Part shown: positions 1-9,715 of the stretch, in pieces
Layout of the letters: each line of letters begins with the position of its first letter
How positions within the stretch are numbered: the stretch's first letter is position 1
Assembly (NCBI RefSeq): GCF_023101685.1
Contig: NZ_CP082164.1
Span: 5,642,001-5,706,000, forward strand
Origin: Bradyrhizobium sp. 186
Lineage (GTDB): Bacteria; Pseudomonadota; Alphaproteobacteria; Rhizobiales; Xanthobacteraceae
DNA: 64,000 bases
Direction of reading: 5' to 3'
Program-made: the position numbers and the translations under genes
The notes under the pieces: generated by a model
Seen by the model: only the letters and a program-made list of their open reading frames with translations
Databases searched by the model: none
What the model was told of the DNA's origin: nothing

Positions 1-183
1 TCGCTGGTGACGTCCGGCCTGATGAACAAGCAGGTGGCCTCCGAGCTGCAACTGGCCGAAATAACCGTCAAGATCTATCGTGGCCAGATCATGCGCAAGA
101 TGGGCGCGAAGTCGCTGGCCGACCTGGTGAGAATGGCCGAGACGCTGGGGATTCGGCGCACCAAGCCGAATGTACAAACCTAA
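1..183 (+). CDS. LuxR-family response regulator, C-terminal fragment (cut by window edge)
   Basis: The frame is open from base 1 to a TAA at 181-183 and gives 60 residues. The segment NKQVASELQLAEITVKIYRG is a LuxR/FixJ-type helix-turn-helix, where the VAxxLxLxxxTVKxYR pattern is the recognition helix region. The full protein would have an N-terminal receiver domain outside this window, so a two-component output regulator is inferred. It lies 90 bases upstream of a second, receiver-only regulator on the same strand, which suggests a shared signalling locus. The cognate kinase and targets cannot be seen. Confidence 0.8.
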   Translation, partial: SLVTSGLMNKQVASELQLAEITVKIYRGQIMRKMGAKSLADLVRMAETLGIRRTKPNVQT

Positions 184-273
184 GTATGAGTTTCAAATCT
201 CGCCCGGCGGGCCCACGTTACGCGTGGCCGCGAGTGCGACGGCAGGCGCATTCCCAGGCGAGGAGCGAACGTC

Positions 274-660
274 TTGTCAGGACCTTCGGTAATTTCGGTG
301 CTTGACGACGACCCCTATGTGCGGGCCGCAATCAACAACCTTCTAAAGTCGCGCGGGTACATTGTGCACACATTTGCATCCGCGGAGGAGTTTTTGGAAT
401 CGACCGATTTGCGGGACGCCTCGTGCGTGATCGCGGACGTGCAGATGCCCGTCATGAGCGGGATCGACCTGCTGGCGCAGACGCGCGACCAAGGCTCGGC
501 CACTCCGTTCATCTTCATTACGGCTTTCCCGGAGGAGAGCGTGCGTGCGCGTGCGCTCGAGGCCGGCGCAATCTGTTTTCTTGGCAAGCCGTTCGCCACC
601 TCGGAGCTGATGCAATGCCTGGAGGTGGCGCTGCGAGGACGTGGGGAGGCCACGGCGTGA
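274..660 (+). CDS. Single-domain response regulator (FixJ/CheY-like receiver)
   Basis: A 128-residue receiver domain with no output domain. The acidic cluster is at D11-D13, the phosphoacceptor is D55 in VIADVQMPVMSG, the switch Thr is in FITAF and the conserved Lys is K105 in LGKPF. The sequence resembles the N-terminal half of FixJ/NodW-type regulators. The start is TTG at 274, set by AGGAG at 261-265, since the frame has no ATG near the conserved N-terminus. It follows the LuxR-type regulator that ends at 183. It may act as a phosphate sink or a phosphorelay intermediate, which is inference from its single-domain form. Confidence 0.82.
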   Translation: MSGPSVISVLDDDPYVRAAINNLLKSRGYIVHTFASAEEFLESTDLRDASCVIADVQMPVMSGIDLLAQTRDQGSATPFIFITAFPEESVRARALEAGAICFLGKPFATSELMQCLEVALRGRGEATA

Positions 661-670
661 TTCTCCCGCG

Positions 671-715
671 GCCATCCTTCGAGACGGCCGCTTCGCGGCC
701 TCCTCAGGATGAGGT
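671..715. repeat. Short dispersed palindromic repeat
   Basis: The intergenic segment between two convergent genes carries CCATCCTTCGAGA followed by a perfect hairpin GGCCGC-TTC-GCGGCC (686-700) and then TCCTCAGGATGAGG. The words ATCCTTCGAG and CTCAGGATGA recur in the larger palindrome at 3095-3240, so this looks like a reduced copy of the same family. It could also end transcription from both sides. Confidence 0.6.
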
Positions 716-754
716 CGGATGGCGCGGCGGCATAGGAAAAGCCTCAGACGTGGC

Positions 755-1726
755 TCAATCCACCTTGATATTGGCGGCCTTGATGATCGGCCACCATTTC
801 GCGATCTCGGCCCTCTGGCGGGTGCCGAGGGCTTCGGGGGTGAGCTGATCCTGCGGCGTCATCTCCAGGCCCTGGCTTTCGAGCTGCTTCCTCACCGCGG
901 GATCGTTCAGCGCTTCCACGGCCGCGGCGTTGAGCTTGGTCACGACCTCCTTCGGCGTCCCCTTCGGCACCCACAGGCCCGACCACAGCGTCATGTTGAA
1001 GCCTTTCAGCCCCGCCTCCTCCGCGGTCGGAATCTCGGGCGCCGACGACAGGCGCTTGTCGTCGGTGATGGCATAGGCGCGGATGGTGCCGGCGCGGACC
1101 TGGTTGATGGAATTGGAGGTCTGGTCGACGATGACGTCGATCTGGCCGGCGATGAGATCGTTCAGCGCGGGAGCGGTGCCGCGATACGGGACGTATTGCA
1201 GCTTGATGCCGCTGACGCTTTCAAAATAGACACCGGCGATGTGGCTGCCGGAGCCAGCACCCGCGGTGCCGGTAGTCGCGGGCGACGGCCGCGACTTGAG
1301 CCACGCCTGCAGCTCCTTCAGCGAGGTTGCAGGCACGGCGTTCTTGCTGACGACGATCATCGGGTTGCTCGGCAACAGCACCACCGGCTCGAGATCGGCG
1401 ACGAGATCGTAGTTGAGCTTGTAGACGGCGCCGTTGGCAACGTGCGTGCCGAGATGGCCGAAGGAGATGGTGTAGCCGTCGGGCGGCGAATGCACGGCAC
1501 GGCCGACGCCGATCGAGCCGCCGGCGCCGGTGACATTCTCGATCACCAGGGGCTGGCCGAGCGTCGTCCGCATCCGCTCGGCAAGCACCCGGGCCATCGC
1601 ATCCGACGGGCCGCCGGCCGCGAACGGCACGATGATGGTGATCGGGCGTGAAGGATATTCGTCGGCACGCGCGGCGCCCGCGAACACGAGAATGCCAACC
1701 AGCGCGGCCCAGACGGCCTTCTTCAT
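755..1726 (-). CDS. Tripartite tricarboxylate transporter substrate-binding protein (Bug/TctC family)
   Basis: A 323-residue periplasmic binding protein. The start is ATG at 1726, with GGGGAG upstream and a clear signal peptide (MKKAVWAALVGILVFAGAARA). A longer in-frame start at 1798 would put 24 non-conserved residues before the signal. The mature N-terminus has the family signature YPSRPITIIVPFAAGGPSD, and GYTISFGHLGTH and VPYRGTAPALNDL are further Bug motifs. Family members bind carboxylates for TctAB transporters, but no TctA or TctB gene is adjacent, so this is an orphan binding protein of unknown ligand. Downstream of thrC on the same strand, 84 bases away. Confidence 0.9.
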   Translation of the reverse strand: MKKAVWAALVGILVFAGAARADEYPSRPITIIVPFAAGGPSDAMARVLAERMRTTLGQPLVIENVTGAGGSIGVGRAVHSPPDGYTISFGHLGTHVANGAVYKLNYDLVADLEPVVLLPSNPMIVVSKNAVPATSLKELQAWLKSRPSPATTGTAGAGSGSHIAGVYFESVSGIKLQYVPYRGTAPALNDLIAGQIDVIVDQTSNSINQVRAGTIRAYAITDDKRLSSAPEIPTAEEAGLKGFNMTLWSGLWVPKGTPKEVVTKLNAAAVEALNDPAVRKQLESQGLEMTPQDQLTPEALGTRQRAEIAKWWPIIKAANIKVD

Positions 1727-1810
1727 TGTCTTCTCCCCGACGATCTCATTGTTATTTTTTGTCCTCTTCCCGCACACGGGGAGAGGGGTCGTTCGCAACG
1801 TATTGCCGCG

Positions 1811-3052
<1,242 letters not shown>

Positions 3053-3094
3053 GGGTTAAGCCCTCTTCTTGTTCTGATCCGTTCGGTATTAGAC

Positions 3095-3240
3095 CGTCAC
3101 CTTGAGGTGCGAGCCATGCGGCGCACCGCGCCGTATGGAGAGCCTCGAAGGATGGACGGCCCGGCTGCATTTCGGCCGTCCATCCTTCGAGGCTCGCTGC
3201 GCGGTGCCGTGCACCGCGCAGCTCGCACCTCAGGATGACG
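3095..3240. repeat. Long nested palindromic intergenic element
   Basis: Outer arms CGTCACCTTGAGGTGCGAGC (3095-3114) and GCTCGCACCTCAGGATGACG (3221-3240) pair at 18 of 20 positions. Inner arms at 3143-3161 and 3174-3192 are perfect 19-base inverted repeats around a 12-base centre. The whole element fills the gap between lpdA and thrC. It can fold into a long hairpin and may act as a transcription or mRNA-stability barrier. The style fits REP/RPE-type dispersed elements of Rhizobiales, which is inference. Confidence 0.85.
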
Positions 3241-3279
3241 GGACTTCTACCGTCGCATGACGCTACGGTTCCTCAGCGG

Positions 3280-4701
3280 TCAAATATTCAGCACTCGCCC
3301 GTAGGCATCCAGCACGGCTTCCTTCATCATCTCCGACAGCGTCGGATGCGGGAAGACCGTGTGCATCAGCTCTTCTTCCGTGGTCTCCAGGTTCATGGCG
3401 ACGACGTAGCCCTGGATCAGCTCGGTGACCTCAGCGCCGATCATGTGGGCGCCCAGGAGCTGGCCTGTCTTCTTGTCGAAGATCACCTTGACCAGGCCCT
3501 GGTCTTCGCCCAGCGCAATAGCCTTGCCATTGCCGACGAAGGGGAAGCGGCCGACGCGAATCTCGCGGCCGCCATCTTTCGCACTCGCTTCCGTGAGGCC
3601 GACCGAAGCGACCTGCGGGTTGCAGTAGGTGCAGCCGGGAATGAGGTTCTTGTCCATGGCGTGCGGGTGCAGCCCCTTGATCGCCTCGACGCAGATCACA
3701 CCTTCATGCTCGGCCTTGTGTGCGAGCATTGGGGGTCCGGCGACGTCGCCGATGGCGTAGATGCCGGGGATGTTGGTCTTGCCGTAGCCGTCGATCACGA
3801 TACAGCCGCGGTCGGTTTTGACGCCGAGCTTTTCGAGGCCGAGATTCTCGATGTTGCCGACCACGCCGACCGCCGAGATCACACGCTCGAACTCGGTCGT
3901 GACCGGCTTGCCCTTGCCGTCGTCGATCGTGGCGACGACGCTGTCGGCCTTCTTCTCGAGTTTCGTCACCTTGGTCGAGGACAAGATCTTGATTCCCTGC
4001 TTCTCGAAGCGCTTGCGGGCGAGGCCGGCAATCTCGGCGTCCTCGACGGGCAGGATCTGTGGCAACACCTCGACCACGGTGACGTCGGAGCCCATGGTGT
4101 GGAAGAACGAAGCGAACTCGATGCCGATCGCACCGGAGCCAACGACCAGCAGCGACTTCGGCATCCGCTCCGGCACCATCGCCTCAAAATAGGTCCAGAT
4201 CAGCTTCTTGTCGGTCTCGAGCCCCGGCAGCACGCGCGGGCGCGCGCCGGTCGCGACGATGATGTGTTTTGCCTGGTAGCTGCCCTCGCCCAGCGCGCCT
4301 TTCGGTCCCTCGACGTCGGACTTCTTCACGGTGACCTTGCCGGGTGCGTCGATCGAGGCGGCGCCCCAGATCACGCTGACCTTGTTTTTCTTCATCAGGA
4401 AGCCGACGCCGTCGTTCAGCCGCTTCGAGACGCCGCGCGAGCGCTGCACCACGGCCTTGGGATCGAACGAGACGTTCTCCGCCGACAGGCCGTAATCCTT
4501 GGCGTGCTGCATGTAGTGGTAGATCTCGGCGGTGCGTAAGAGCGCCTTGGTCGGGATGCAGCCCCAGTTCAGGCAGATGCCGCCCAGATACGACTTCTCG
4601 ACAATCGCGGTCTTGAGACCGAGCTGGGCGGCGCGGATCGCAGTGACATAGCCGCCGGGACCGGAGCCGATGATGATGACGTCGAAGGATGTGTCGGCCA
4701 T
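3280..4701 (-). CDS. lpdA: Dihydrolipoyl dehydrogenase (E3 of pyruvate dehydrogenase)
   Basis: A 473-residue FAD-dependent enzyme that reoxidises dihydrolipoamide on the E2 lipoyl domains using NAD+. The FAD-binding loop is GSGPGG at residues 12-17 and the redox-active disulfide is C43/C48 in GGICLNWGCIPTKAL. A second dinucleotide fold (VVGSGAIGIEFASFF) binds NAD. The C-terminal MHTVFPHPTLSEM contains the catalytic His-Glu pair. The start is ATG at 4701, where the conserved N-terminus begins; an in-frame start at 4734 adds 11 unmatched residues. It is the last gene of the pdh operon, 143 bases after pdhC, with a palindromic repeat in the gap. Confidence 0.96.
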   Translation of the reverse strand: MADTSFDVIIIGSGPGGYVTAIRAAQLGLKTAIVEKSYLGGICLNWGCIPTKALLRTAEIYHYMQHAKDYGLSAENVSFDPKAVVQRSRGVSKRLNDGVGFLMKKNKVSVIWGAASIDAPGKVTVKKSDVEGPKGALGEGSYQAKHIIVATGARPRVLPGLETDKKLIWTYFEAMVPERMPKSLLVVGSGAIGIEFASFFHTMGSDVTVVEVLPQILPVEDAEIAGLARKRFEKQGIKILSSTKVTKLEKKADSVVATIDDGKGKPVTTEFERVISAVGVVGNIENLGLEKLGVKTDRGCIVIDGYGKTNIPGIYAIGDVAGPPMLAHKAEHEGVICVEAIKGLHPHAMDKNLIPGCTYCNPQVASVGLTEASAKDGGREIRVGRFPFVGNGKAIALGEDQGLVKVIFDKKTGQLLGAHMIGAEVTELIQGYVVAMNLETTEEELMHTVFPHPTLSEMMKEAVLDAYGRVLNI

Positions 4702-4744
4702 GCTCTGCGCTCGTTCCCGTTTAACCGGCCTCAATGTTCGAGAC

Positions 4745-4826
4745 CGTCATTGCGAGGAGCTGTTGCGACGAAGCAATCCAGTCTGCCGGTCACGTCCTGG
4801 ATTGCTTCGCGACGCCCGCAATGACG
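4745..4826. repeat. Dispersed palindromic repeat, CGTCATTGCGAG type
   Basis: Arms CGTCATTGCG (4745-4754) and CGCAATGACG (4817-4826) are perfect inverses. GAAGCAATCCAG and CTGGATTGCTTCG form a second inner pair. It lies in the pdhC-lpdA gap. A second copy of the same family is at 11463-11541, which shows that it is a repeat family rather than a private hairpin. Confidence 0.85.
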
Positions 4827-4844
4827 ACGCGAATTCTTTTCTCG

Positions 4845-6194
4845 TCACACCATCATCATGACGGGGTTTTCGATGAGCTGCTTGAAGGCACCGATCAACT
4901 CGGCGCCGAGCGCGCCGTCGATGGCGCGGTGATCGCAGGACAAGGTCACGCTCATCATGTGCGCGATCTCGATCTTGCCGCCGCGCACGACGGGGCGCTC
5001 CTCGCTGGTGCCGACCGCGAGGATCGTCGCATGCGGCGGGTTGATCACGGCGGTGAAGTGGCTGATGCCGAACATGCCGAGGTTGGAAACCGCGGTGGTG
5101 CCGCCCTGGTATTCTTCCGGCTTAAGCTTGCGGCTCCGCGCCCGCGCGGCAAAATCCTTCATCTCGTTGGAGATGGTCGACAGAGTCTTGGTCTCGGCCT
5201 TGCGGATGATCGGCGTGATCAGGCCGCCGGGCATCGCCACGGCGACGCCGACGTCGGAGTGGTGGTGCTTGACCATGCCGGATTCGGTCCAGCTCACATT
5301 GCAGTTCGGGATCTTTTGCAGCGCGACCGCCATCGCCTTGATGACGAAGTCGTTGACCGAGATCTTGTAGAGCGGCTTCTTCTCCTTGTCCTTCGGTGCG
5401 GCGGCGTTGATCTCCTCGCGTGCAGCGAGCAGCTTGCCGATGTCGCAGTCGATGGTGAGGTAGAAGTGCGGGACGTTCTGGATCGATGCGGTCAGGCGCT
5501 GCGCGATGGTGCGGCGCATGCCGTCATGCGGAACGACCTCGTAGGAGCCGGGCTCGAACAGCGCCAGGATCTGCTTGTCCGACATGGTCGGCGCGATCGA
5601 GGGCGCGGAGGACGGGCTCGCGGCCGGTGCCTTGAGGCCCTTGCCGGACTTGGCCTGCTCGACGTCGCGCGCGACGACGCGGCCGTGCGGGCCGCTGCCC
5701 GTGACCATCGCAACCTCGATGCCGGCATCCTTGGCAAGACGGCGCGCCAGCGGTGACGAGAACACGCGGCCGCCATGGCCGTTGCTCTGCGTAGCGGGAG
5801 TCGCGGCCTGCGGCGCCGGTGCGGCGGCAGGCGGCGGCGCTTTCGGAGTAGCCGCGGGAGCCGGCGTAGCAGCAGGAGCTTCAGGGGCCTTGGGCGGCGC
5901 AGCCGATGCGCTCGGCTTTGCCGCTCCGGCGCCAGCCGCCTTCACGTCCTCGCCCTCGCCGGCAAGCACCGCGATCACGTCATTGACCGGGACGTCCTGC
6001 GTGCCTTCGGGCACCAGGATCTTGGCGATCGTGCCTTCGTCGATCGCTTCGACCTCCATGGTCGCCTTGTCGGTCTCGATCTCGGCGATGATATCGCCGG
6101 ATTTGACCTTGTCGCCTTCCTTCTTCAGCCACTTGGCGAGGTTGCCCTTCTCCATCGTCGGCGAGAGAGCGGGCATCAGGATGTTGATGGGCAT
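4845..6194 (-). CDS. pdhC: Dihydrolipoamide acetyltransferase (E2 of pyruvate dehydrogenase)
   Basis: A 449-residue acetyltransferase that moves the acetyl group from lipoamide to CoA and forms the core of the PDH complex. It has one N-terminal lipoyl domain (residues 1-80, lipoyl Lys K43 in ETDKATMEV), an Ala/Pro-rich linker, a peripheral-subunit-binding domain (SPLARRLAKDAGIE), and a catalytic 2-oxoacid acyltransferase domain that ends with SCDHRAIDGALGAE, holding the active His and Asp. The start is ATG at 6194 with GAGGT upstream; an ORF start 96 bases further up is not conserved. Third core gene of the pdh operon, 61 bases after the deaminase gene. Confidence 0.96.
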   Translation of the reverse strand: MPINILMPALSPTMEKGNLAKWLKKEGDKVKSGDIIAEIETDKATMEVEAIDEGTIAKILVPEGTQDVPVNDVIAVLAGEGEDVKAAGAGAAKPSASAAPPKAPEAPAATPAPAATPKAPPPAAAPAPQAATPATQSNGHGGRVFSSPLARRLAKDAGIEVAMVTGSGPHGRVVARDVEQAKSGKGLKAPAASPSSAPSIAPTMSDKQILALFEPGSYEVVPHDGMRRTIAQRLTASIQNVPHFYLTIDCDIGKLLAAREEINAAAPKDKEKKPLYKISVNDFVIKAMAVALQKIPNCNVSWTESGMVKHHHSDVGVAVAMPGGLITPIIRKAETKTLSTISNEMKDFAARARSRKLKPEEYQGGTTAVSNLGMFGISHFTAVINPPHATILAVGTSEERPVVRGGKIEIAHMMSVTLSCDHRAIDGALGAELIGAFKQLIENPVMMMV

Positions 6195-6255
6195 GCTGAC
6201 CTCACGAAGAACTTCTAAAAACGTCGTCCTCGGAGCGAAGACGACAGACCAAGGT

Positions 6256-6708
6256 TTAGTTGCCGATGTCGCCCTGCCACAGGCGCTCATTGGCTGGATT
6301 TGAACGCCAATTCTTCATCATGGTGATGGAGCGGTCGTCCGCAAGATCGATCCAGGGGGTGCCGAACTTGTCGAGAATGTCCTTGGAGCCCGGGAAGGTC
6401 ACGGATTCCCCGATCACCACCAGCGAGACCTTGAACAGAGCGAGCGCGCCGGCACACATCGAGCATGGCGACAGCGTGGTGTACATGACGGTATCGTGGA
6501 ACGAGATCACGCCGGCCTCGCGCAGGCAGCTCATCTCGCCGTGCAGGATGACGTTGTTCTCCTGCACGCGGTTGTTGTGGCCGCGGGCGATGATCTTGTT
6601 GTCGCGCGTCAGCACCGCGCCGATCGGCAGGCCGCCCTGCGCGATCGAAGCCTCCGCCTCGCGGATCGCCTCCAGCATGAAATCGTAGTGATGGGATTCG
6701 ATCGCCAC
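6256..6708 (-). CDS. Nucleoside/cytosine deaminase, fungal Fcy1-like
   Basis: A 150-residue zinc deaminase. Zinc ligands H56 and the proton shuttle E58 are in LHGEMSCLREAG, and C82 and C85 are in LSPCSMCAGA. The surrounding text GGLPIGAVL, GHNNRVQ, YTTLSPC and the C-terminal DIGN match, from memory, yeast cytosine deaminase Fcy1 (158 residues, ending DIGE) better than TadA or CodA. Cytosine-to-uracil deamination is therefore plausible but not proven. The start is GTG at 6708, two bases after the DUF5076 stop, with a GGGGAAGGGG purine run upstream. It is embedded between pdhB and pdhC, so it is probably transcribed with the PDH genes. Confidence 0.85.
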   Translation of the reverse strand: MAIESHHYDFMLEAIREAEASIAQGGLPIGAVLTRDNKIIARGHNNRVQENNVILHGEMSCLREAGVISFHDTVMYTTLSPCSMCAGALALFKVSLVVIGESVTFPGSKDILDKFGTPWIDLADDRSITMMKNWRSNPANERLWQGDIGN

Positions 6709-6710
6709 GG

Positions 6711-7013
6711 TCAGTGCCCCTTCCCCCGCGGTGTCGTCGTGCCGGTATCGGTCGGCCGCTCGATCTCCGCCTGGAACATCTCGATGATCCGGTTCAGGGC
6801 GTCCTCCTCGGTATATTCGCTCTCGCGCGCATAGGCGCGCGCGGCGTGGCGGGCGAGATCGACGAGCAACAGGCCCCACATGTCGGGCTCCTCGAAGGCG
6901 CGCTGGAACGCCATCGACAGCCCGCCGTCCAGCACGAACACGCGCAAGATCTCAACCGCGTCGTCGCGGGCGAGGACGTCGGGCGGCAATGGCTGCTCCT
7001 TCGGGCCCGCCAT
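6711..7013 (-). CDS. DUF5076 domain protein
   Basis: A 100-residue acidic, probably cytosolic protein with no signal peptide or membrane segment. The body, from DDAVEILRVFVLDGG through MWGLLLVDLARHAARAY to ALNRIIEMFQAEIERP, fits the DUF5076 family by memory; its function is unknown. It starts three bases after the pdhB stop and ends two bases before the deaminase start, so the three genes are almost certainly one message. Co-occurrence inside the pdh operon suggests an accessory or regulatory role tied to PDH or to the deaminase; this is inference only. Confidence 0.78.
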   Translation of the reverse strand: MAGPKEQPLPPDVLARDDAVEILRVFVLDGGLSMAFQRAFEEPDMWGLLLVDLARHAARAYARESEYTEEDALNRIIEMFQAEIERPTDTGTTTPRGKGH

Positions 7014-7016
7014 GGC

Positions 7017-8408
7017 CTACCTGTAGCAGACGGCTTTGGCGGCCTCGACCACTTCCGCCGCCGAGGGCAGCGCGAGCTTCTCCAGGTTCGCGGCATAGGG
7101 CATCGGCACGTCCTTGCCGGAGACGCGGGCGACCGGCGCATCCAAATAGTCGAAGGCGTTTTCCATGATGCGCGCGGCGATCTCGGCGCCGACGCCGCTC
7201 TGGGCCCAGCCCTCCTCCACCGTGACGGCGCGCCCCGTTTTCTTGACGGAGTTGACGATGGTCTCGGTGTCCATCGGCCGCAGCGTGCGCAGGTCGATGA
7301 CCTCGGCCTCGATGCCGTCCTTGGCGAGCTCGTCGGCGGCCTTCAGCGCATAGCTCATGCCGTTCGACCATGAGATGATCGTGACATGGCTGCCCGAGCG
7401 CACGATACGCGCCTTGCCGATCGGAATCACGAAATCGTCGAGCTTCGGCACTTCGCCGGTGTGGCCGTAGAGCATCTCGTTCTCGAGGAAGATCACCGGA
7501 TTGGGATCGCGGATCGCGGCCTTGAGCAGGCCCTTGTAGTCCGCCGCGGAGAACGGCGCGACCACTTTGAGGCCCGGGACGTTCGAATACCAGGAGGAGT
7601 AGTCCTGGCTGTGCTGGGCCGCGACACGCGCGGCGGCACCGTTCGGGCCACGGAACACGATCGAGCAGCCCATCTGGCCGCCGGACATGTAGAGCGTCTT
7701 GGCCGCCGAGTTGATGATCTGGTCGATCGCCTGCATGGCGAAGTTGAACGTCATGAACTCGACGATCGGCTTCAGCCCGGTCATTGCGGCGCCGACGCCG
7801 ATGCCGGCAAAGCCGTGCTCGGTGATCGGCGTGTCGATCACGCGCTTGGCGCCGAACTCCTGCAACAGGCCCTGGGTCACCTTGTAGGCGCCCTGATATT
7901 CGGCGACCTCCTCGCCCATCACGAAGACGTCGGCGTCGCGGCGCATCTCTTCGGCCATGGCATCGCGCAGGGCCTCGCGGATGGTCTGCGTCACCATCTC
8001 GGTGCCGGCAGGGACTTCCGGATCTGGTTCGGCGACAGCCTGCGGCGCGGACGGTGCAGCCTTGGGCGCGGGTGCCTCGGCCTTTGCGGCGGCAGGCGGC
8101 GCTGATTCGGCGGCCTTCTGCTGCCGAGCAGGCGCGGGTGCCTTGGCAAGATCGGCCGCGCTTTCGCCATCGGCCAAAATCGTCGCGATCGGGGTGTTCA
8201 CGGCAACGTCCGCGGTACCCTCGGGGATCAGGATCTTGCCGAGCGTGCCCTCATCGGTCGCCTCGACCTCCATGGTCGCCTTGTCGGTCTCGATCTCGGC
8301 GATCACATCGCCCGACTTGATCGTCTCACCCTCTTTTTTCAGCCACTTGGCGAGGTTGCCCTTCTCCATCGTGGGTGACAACGCGGGCATCAGCACTTGA
8401 ATTGGCAT
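7017..8408 (-). CDS. pdhB: Pyruvate dehydrogenase E1 beta subunit with N-terminal lipoyl domain
   Basis: A 463-residue subunit. Residues 1-80 are a full lipoyl domain almost identical to that of E2 (lipoyl Lys K43 in ETDKATMEV), then comes an Ala/Pro-rich linker of about 55 residues, then the transketolase-like E1-beta fold ([49 protein letters not shown]). With E1-alpha it decarboxylates pyruvate using TPP. A lipoylated E1-beta is known in several alphaproteobacteria. The start is ATG at 8408 with TGGAG upstream. It lies 29 bases after pdhA and three bases before the DUF5076 gene. Confidence 0.96.
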   Translation of the reverse strand: MPIQVLMPALSPTMEKGNLAKWLKKEGETIKSGDVIAEIETDKATMEVEATDEGTLGKILIPEGTADVAVNTPIATILADGESAADLAKAPAPARQQKAAESAPPAAAKAEAPAPKAAPSAPQAVAEPDPEVPAGTEMVTQTIREALRDAMAEEMRRDADVFVMGEEVAEYQGAYKVTQGLLQEFGAKRVIDTPITEHGFAGIGVGAAMTGLKPIVEFMTFNFAMQAIDQIINSAAKTLYMSGGQMGCSIVFRGPNGAAARVAAQHSQDYSSWYSNVPGLKVVAPFSAADYKGLLKAAIRDPNPVIFLENEMLYGHTGEVPKLDDFVIPIGKARIVRSGSHVTIISWSNGMSYALKAADELAKDGIEAEVIDLRTLRPMDTETIVNSVKKTGRAVTVEEGWAQSGVGAEIAARIMENAFDYLDAPVARVSGKDVPMPYAANLEKLALPSAAEVVEAAKAVCYR

Positions 8409-8437
8409 ATCGGCTCCAAAAGAAAGCTTGCGCGCGT

Positions 8438-9460
8438 TCAGCGATAAATGTCGGTCCAGAGCTCGGCGGCATCTGGCTCGGGATCATGCTGGGCAAAGTC
8501 GGCGGAGGCATTGACGATGTCGCGGACCTCGGCGTCGATCGCCTTCAGATCCTGCTCGCTGACCTTGGCGGCCAACAGGCGATTGCGCACCTGCTCGATC
8601 GGATCCTGGTCGTGGCGGACTTTTTCGACCTCCTCGCGCGTGCGATATTTTGCGGGGTCGGACATCGAGTGACCGCGATAGCGGTAGGTCTGCATCTCCA
8701 GAATCATCGGCCCCTTGCCGGCGCGGCACCAGGCGGCAGCCTCGTCGCCGGCGGCCTTCACCGCCCGGACATCCATGCCATCGACCTGCGTGCCGGGAAT
8801 GTTGAAGGAGGCGCCGCGCTTGGAGAAATCCTGCTGCGCCGAGGCGCGCGAGACCGAAGTGCCCATGGCGTAACGGTTATTCTCGATGACGTAGATCACC
8901 GGCAGCTTCCACAGCTCCGCCATGTTGAAGCTCTCATAGACCTGGCCCTGGTTGGCTGCGCCGTCGCCGAAATAGGTGACGCTGACATTGTCGTTACTGC
9001 GATAGTGATTGGCGAAGGCGAGACCGGTGCCGAGCGAGACCTGCGCGCCGACGATGCCGTGGCCGCCGTAAAAGTGCTTCTCCTTGCTGAACATGTGCAT
9101 GGAGCCGCCCTTGCCCTTGGAATAGCCGCCGCGGCGGCCGGTAAGCTCGGCCATGACGCCGTTGGCCTCCATGCCGGTGGCGAGCATATGACCGTGATCG
9201 CGATAGCCGGTGATGACCTGATCACCCTGCTTCAGCGCCATTTGCATGCCGACGACCACGGCCTCCTGGCCGATATAGAGGTGGCAGAAGCCGCCGATTG
9301 CGCCCATGCCGTAGAGCTGGCCGGCCTTTTCCTCGAACCGCCGGATCAGGAGCATGTCGCGGAGCGCCTTGAGCTCCTGCTCCTTGGTGAATTCCGGGGG
9401 CGAACCGCCATCGGTCTTGTCCTGTTGAGCGCTTACGGCGGCTTTCTTGGGTGCGGCCAT
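8438..9460 (-). CDS. pdhA: Pyruvate dehydrogenase E1 alpha subunit
   Basis: A 340-residue TPP-dependent subunit. The TPP/Mg motif is [20 protein letters not shown] followed by YVIENN. Phosphorylation-loop-like text ([15 protein letters not shown]) and the substrate-channel His in [11 protein letters not shown] match the family. The N-terminal 25 residues are Ala/Lys-rich and variable. The start is ATG at 9460. First gene of the operon pdhA-pdhB-DUF5076-deaminase-pdhC-lpdA. In many alphaproteobacteria eno and ftsB lie directly upstream; here exaC and its regulator are placed between ftsB and pdhA. Confidence 0.96.
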   Translation of the reverse strand: MAAPKKAAVSAQQDKTDGGSPPEFTKEQELKALRDMLLIRRFEEKAGQLYGMGAIGGFCHLYIGQEAVVVGMQMALKQGDQVITGYRDHGHMLATGMEANGVMAELTGRRGGYSKGKGGSMHMFSKEKHFYGGHGIVGAQVSLGTGLAFANHYRSNDNVSVTYFGDGAANQGQVYESFNMAELWKLPVIYVIENNRYAMGTSVSRASAQQDFSKRGASFNIPGTQVDGMDVRAVKAAGDEAAAWCRAGKGPMILEMQTYRYRGHSMSDPAKYRTREEVEKVRHDQDPIEQVRNRLLAAKVSEQDLKAIDAEVRDIVNASADFAQHDPEPDAAELWTDIYR

Positions 9461-9682
9461 GGGAATTCCGGGTCAGAGAAACTTCAGCCCTCTCTAACCC
9501 AAGTCAAACGCGCGCGAAAGCACCGCGGCGGCATGGCACGACTTTCATTATGCCGCACTGCAACGTGATCGAAATATTGGAAAATCTTTGGCGCGGATGG
9601 GGCAACAAATTTAATCACAAGCGATTCGCGGGGTTACGCCTGGAAGCCCTGCGCCGGTCAGCGCCCGTTCGCTGGAACGAAC

Positions 9683-9699
9683 GGCGCCAAAACGGCGCC
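9683..9699 (-). terminator. Possible hairpin downstream of exaC
   Basis: GGCGCC-AAAAC-GGCGCC forms a six-base stem 17 bases past the exaC stop, next to a second small hairpin (CGTTC-GCTG-GAACG). No run of T follows, so termination is only possible. The rest of 9461-9682 is the upstream region of pdhA and shows no gene that I can support. Confidence 0.35.
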
Positions 9700-9715
9700 G
9701 CTCGCTCCTGCCCAA

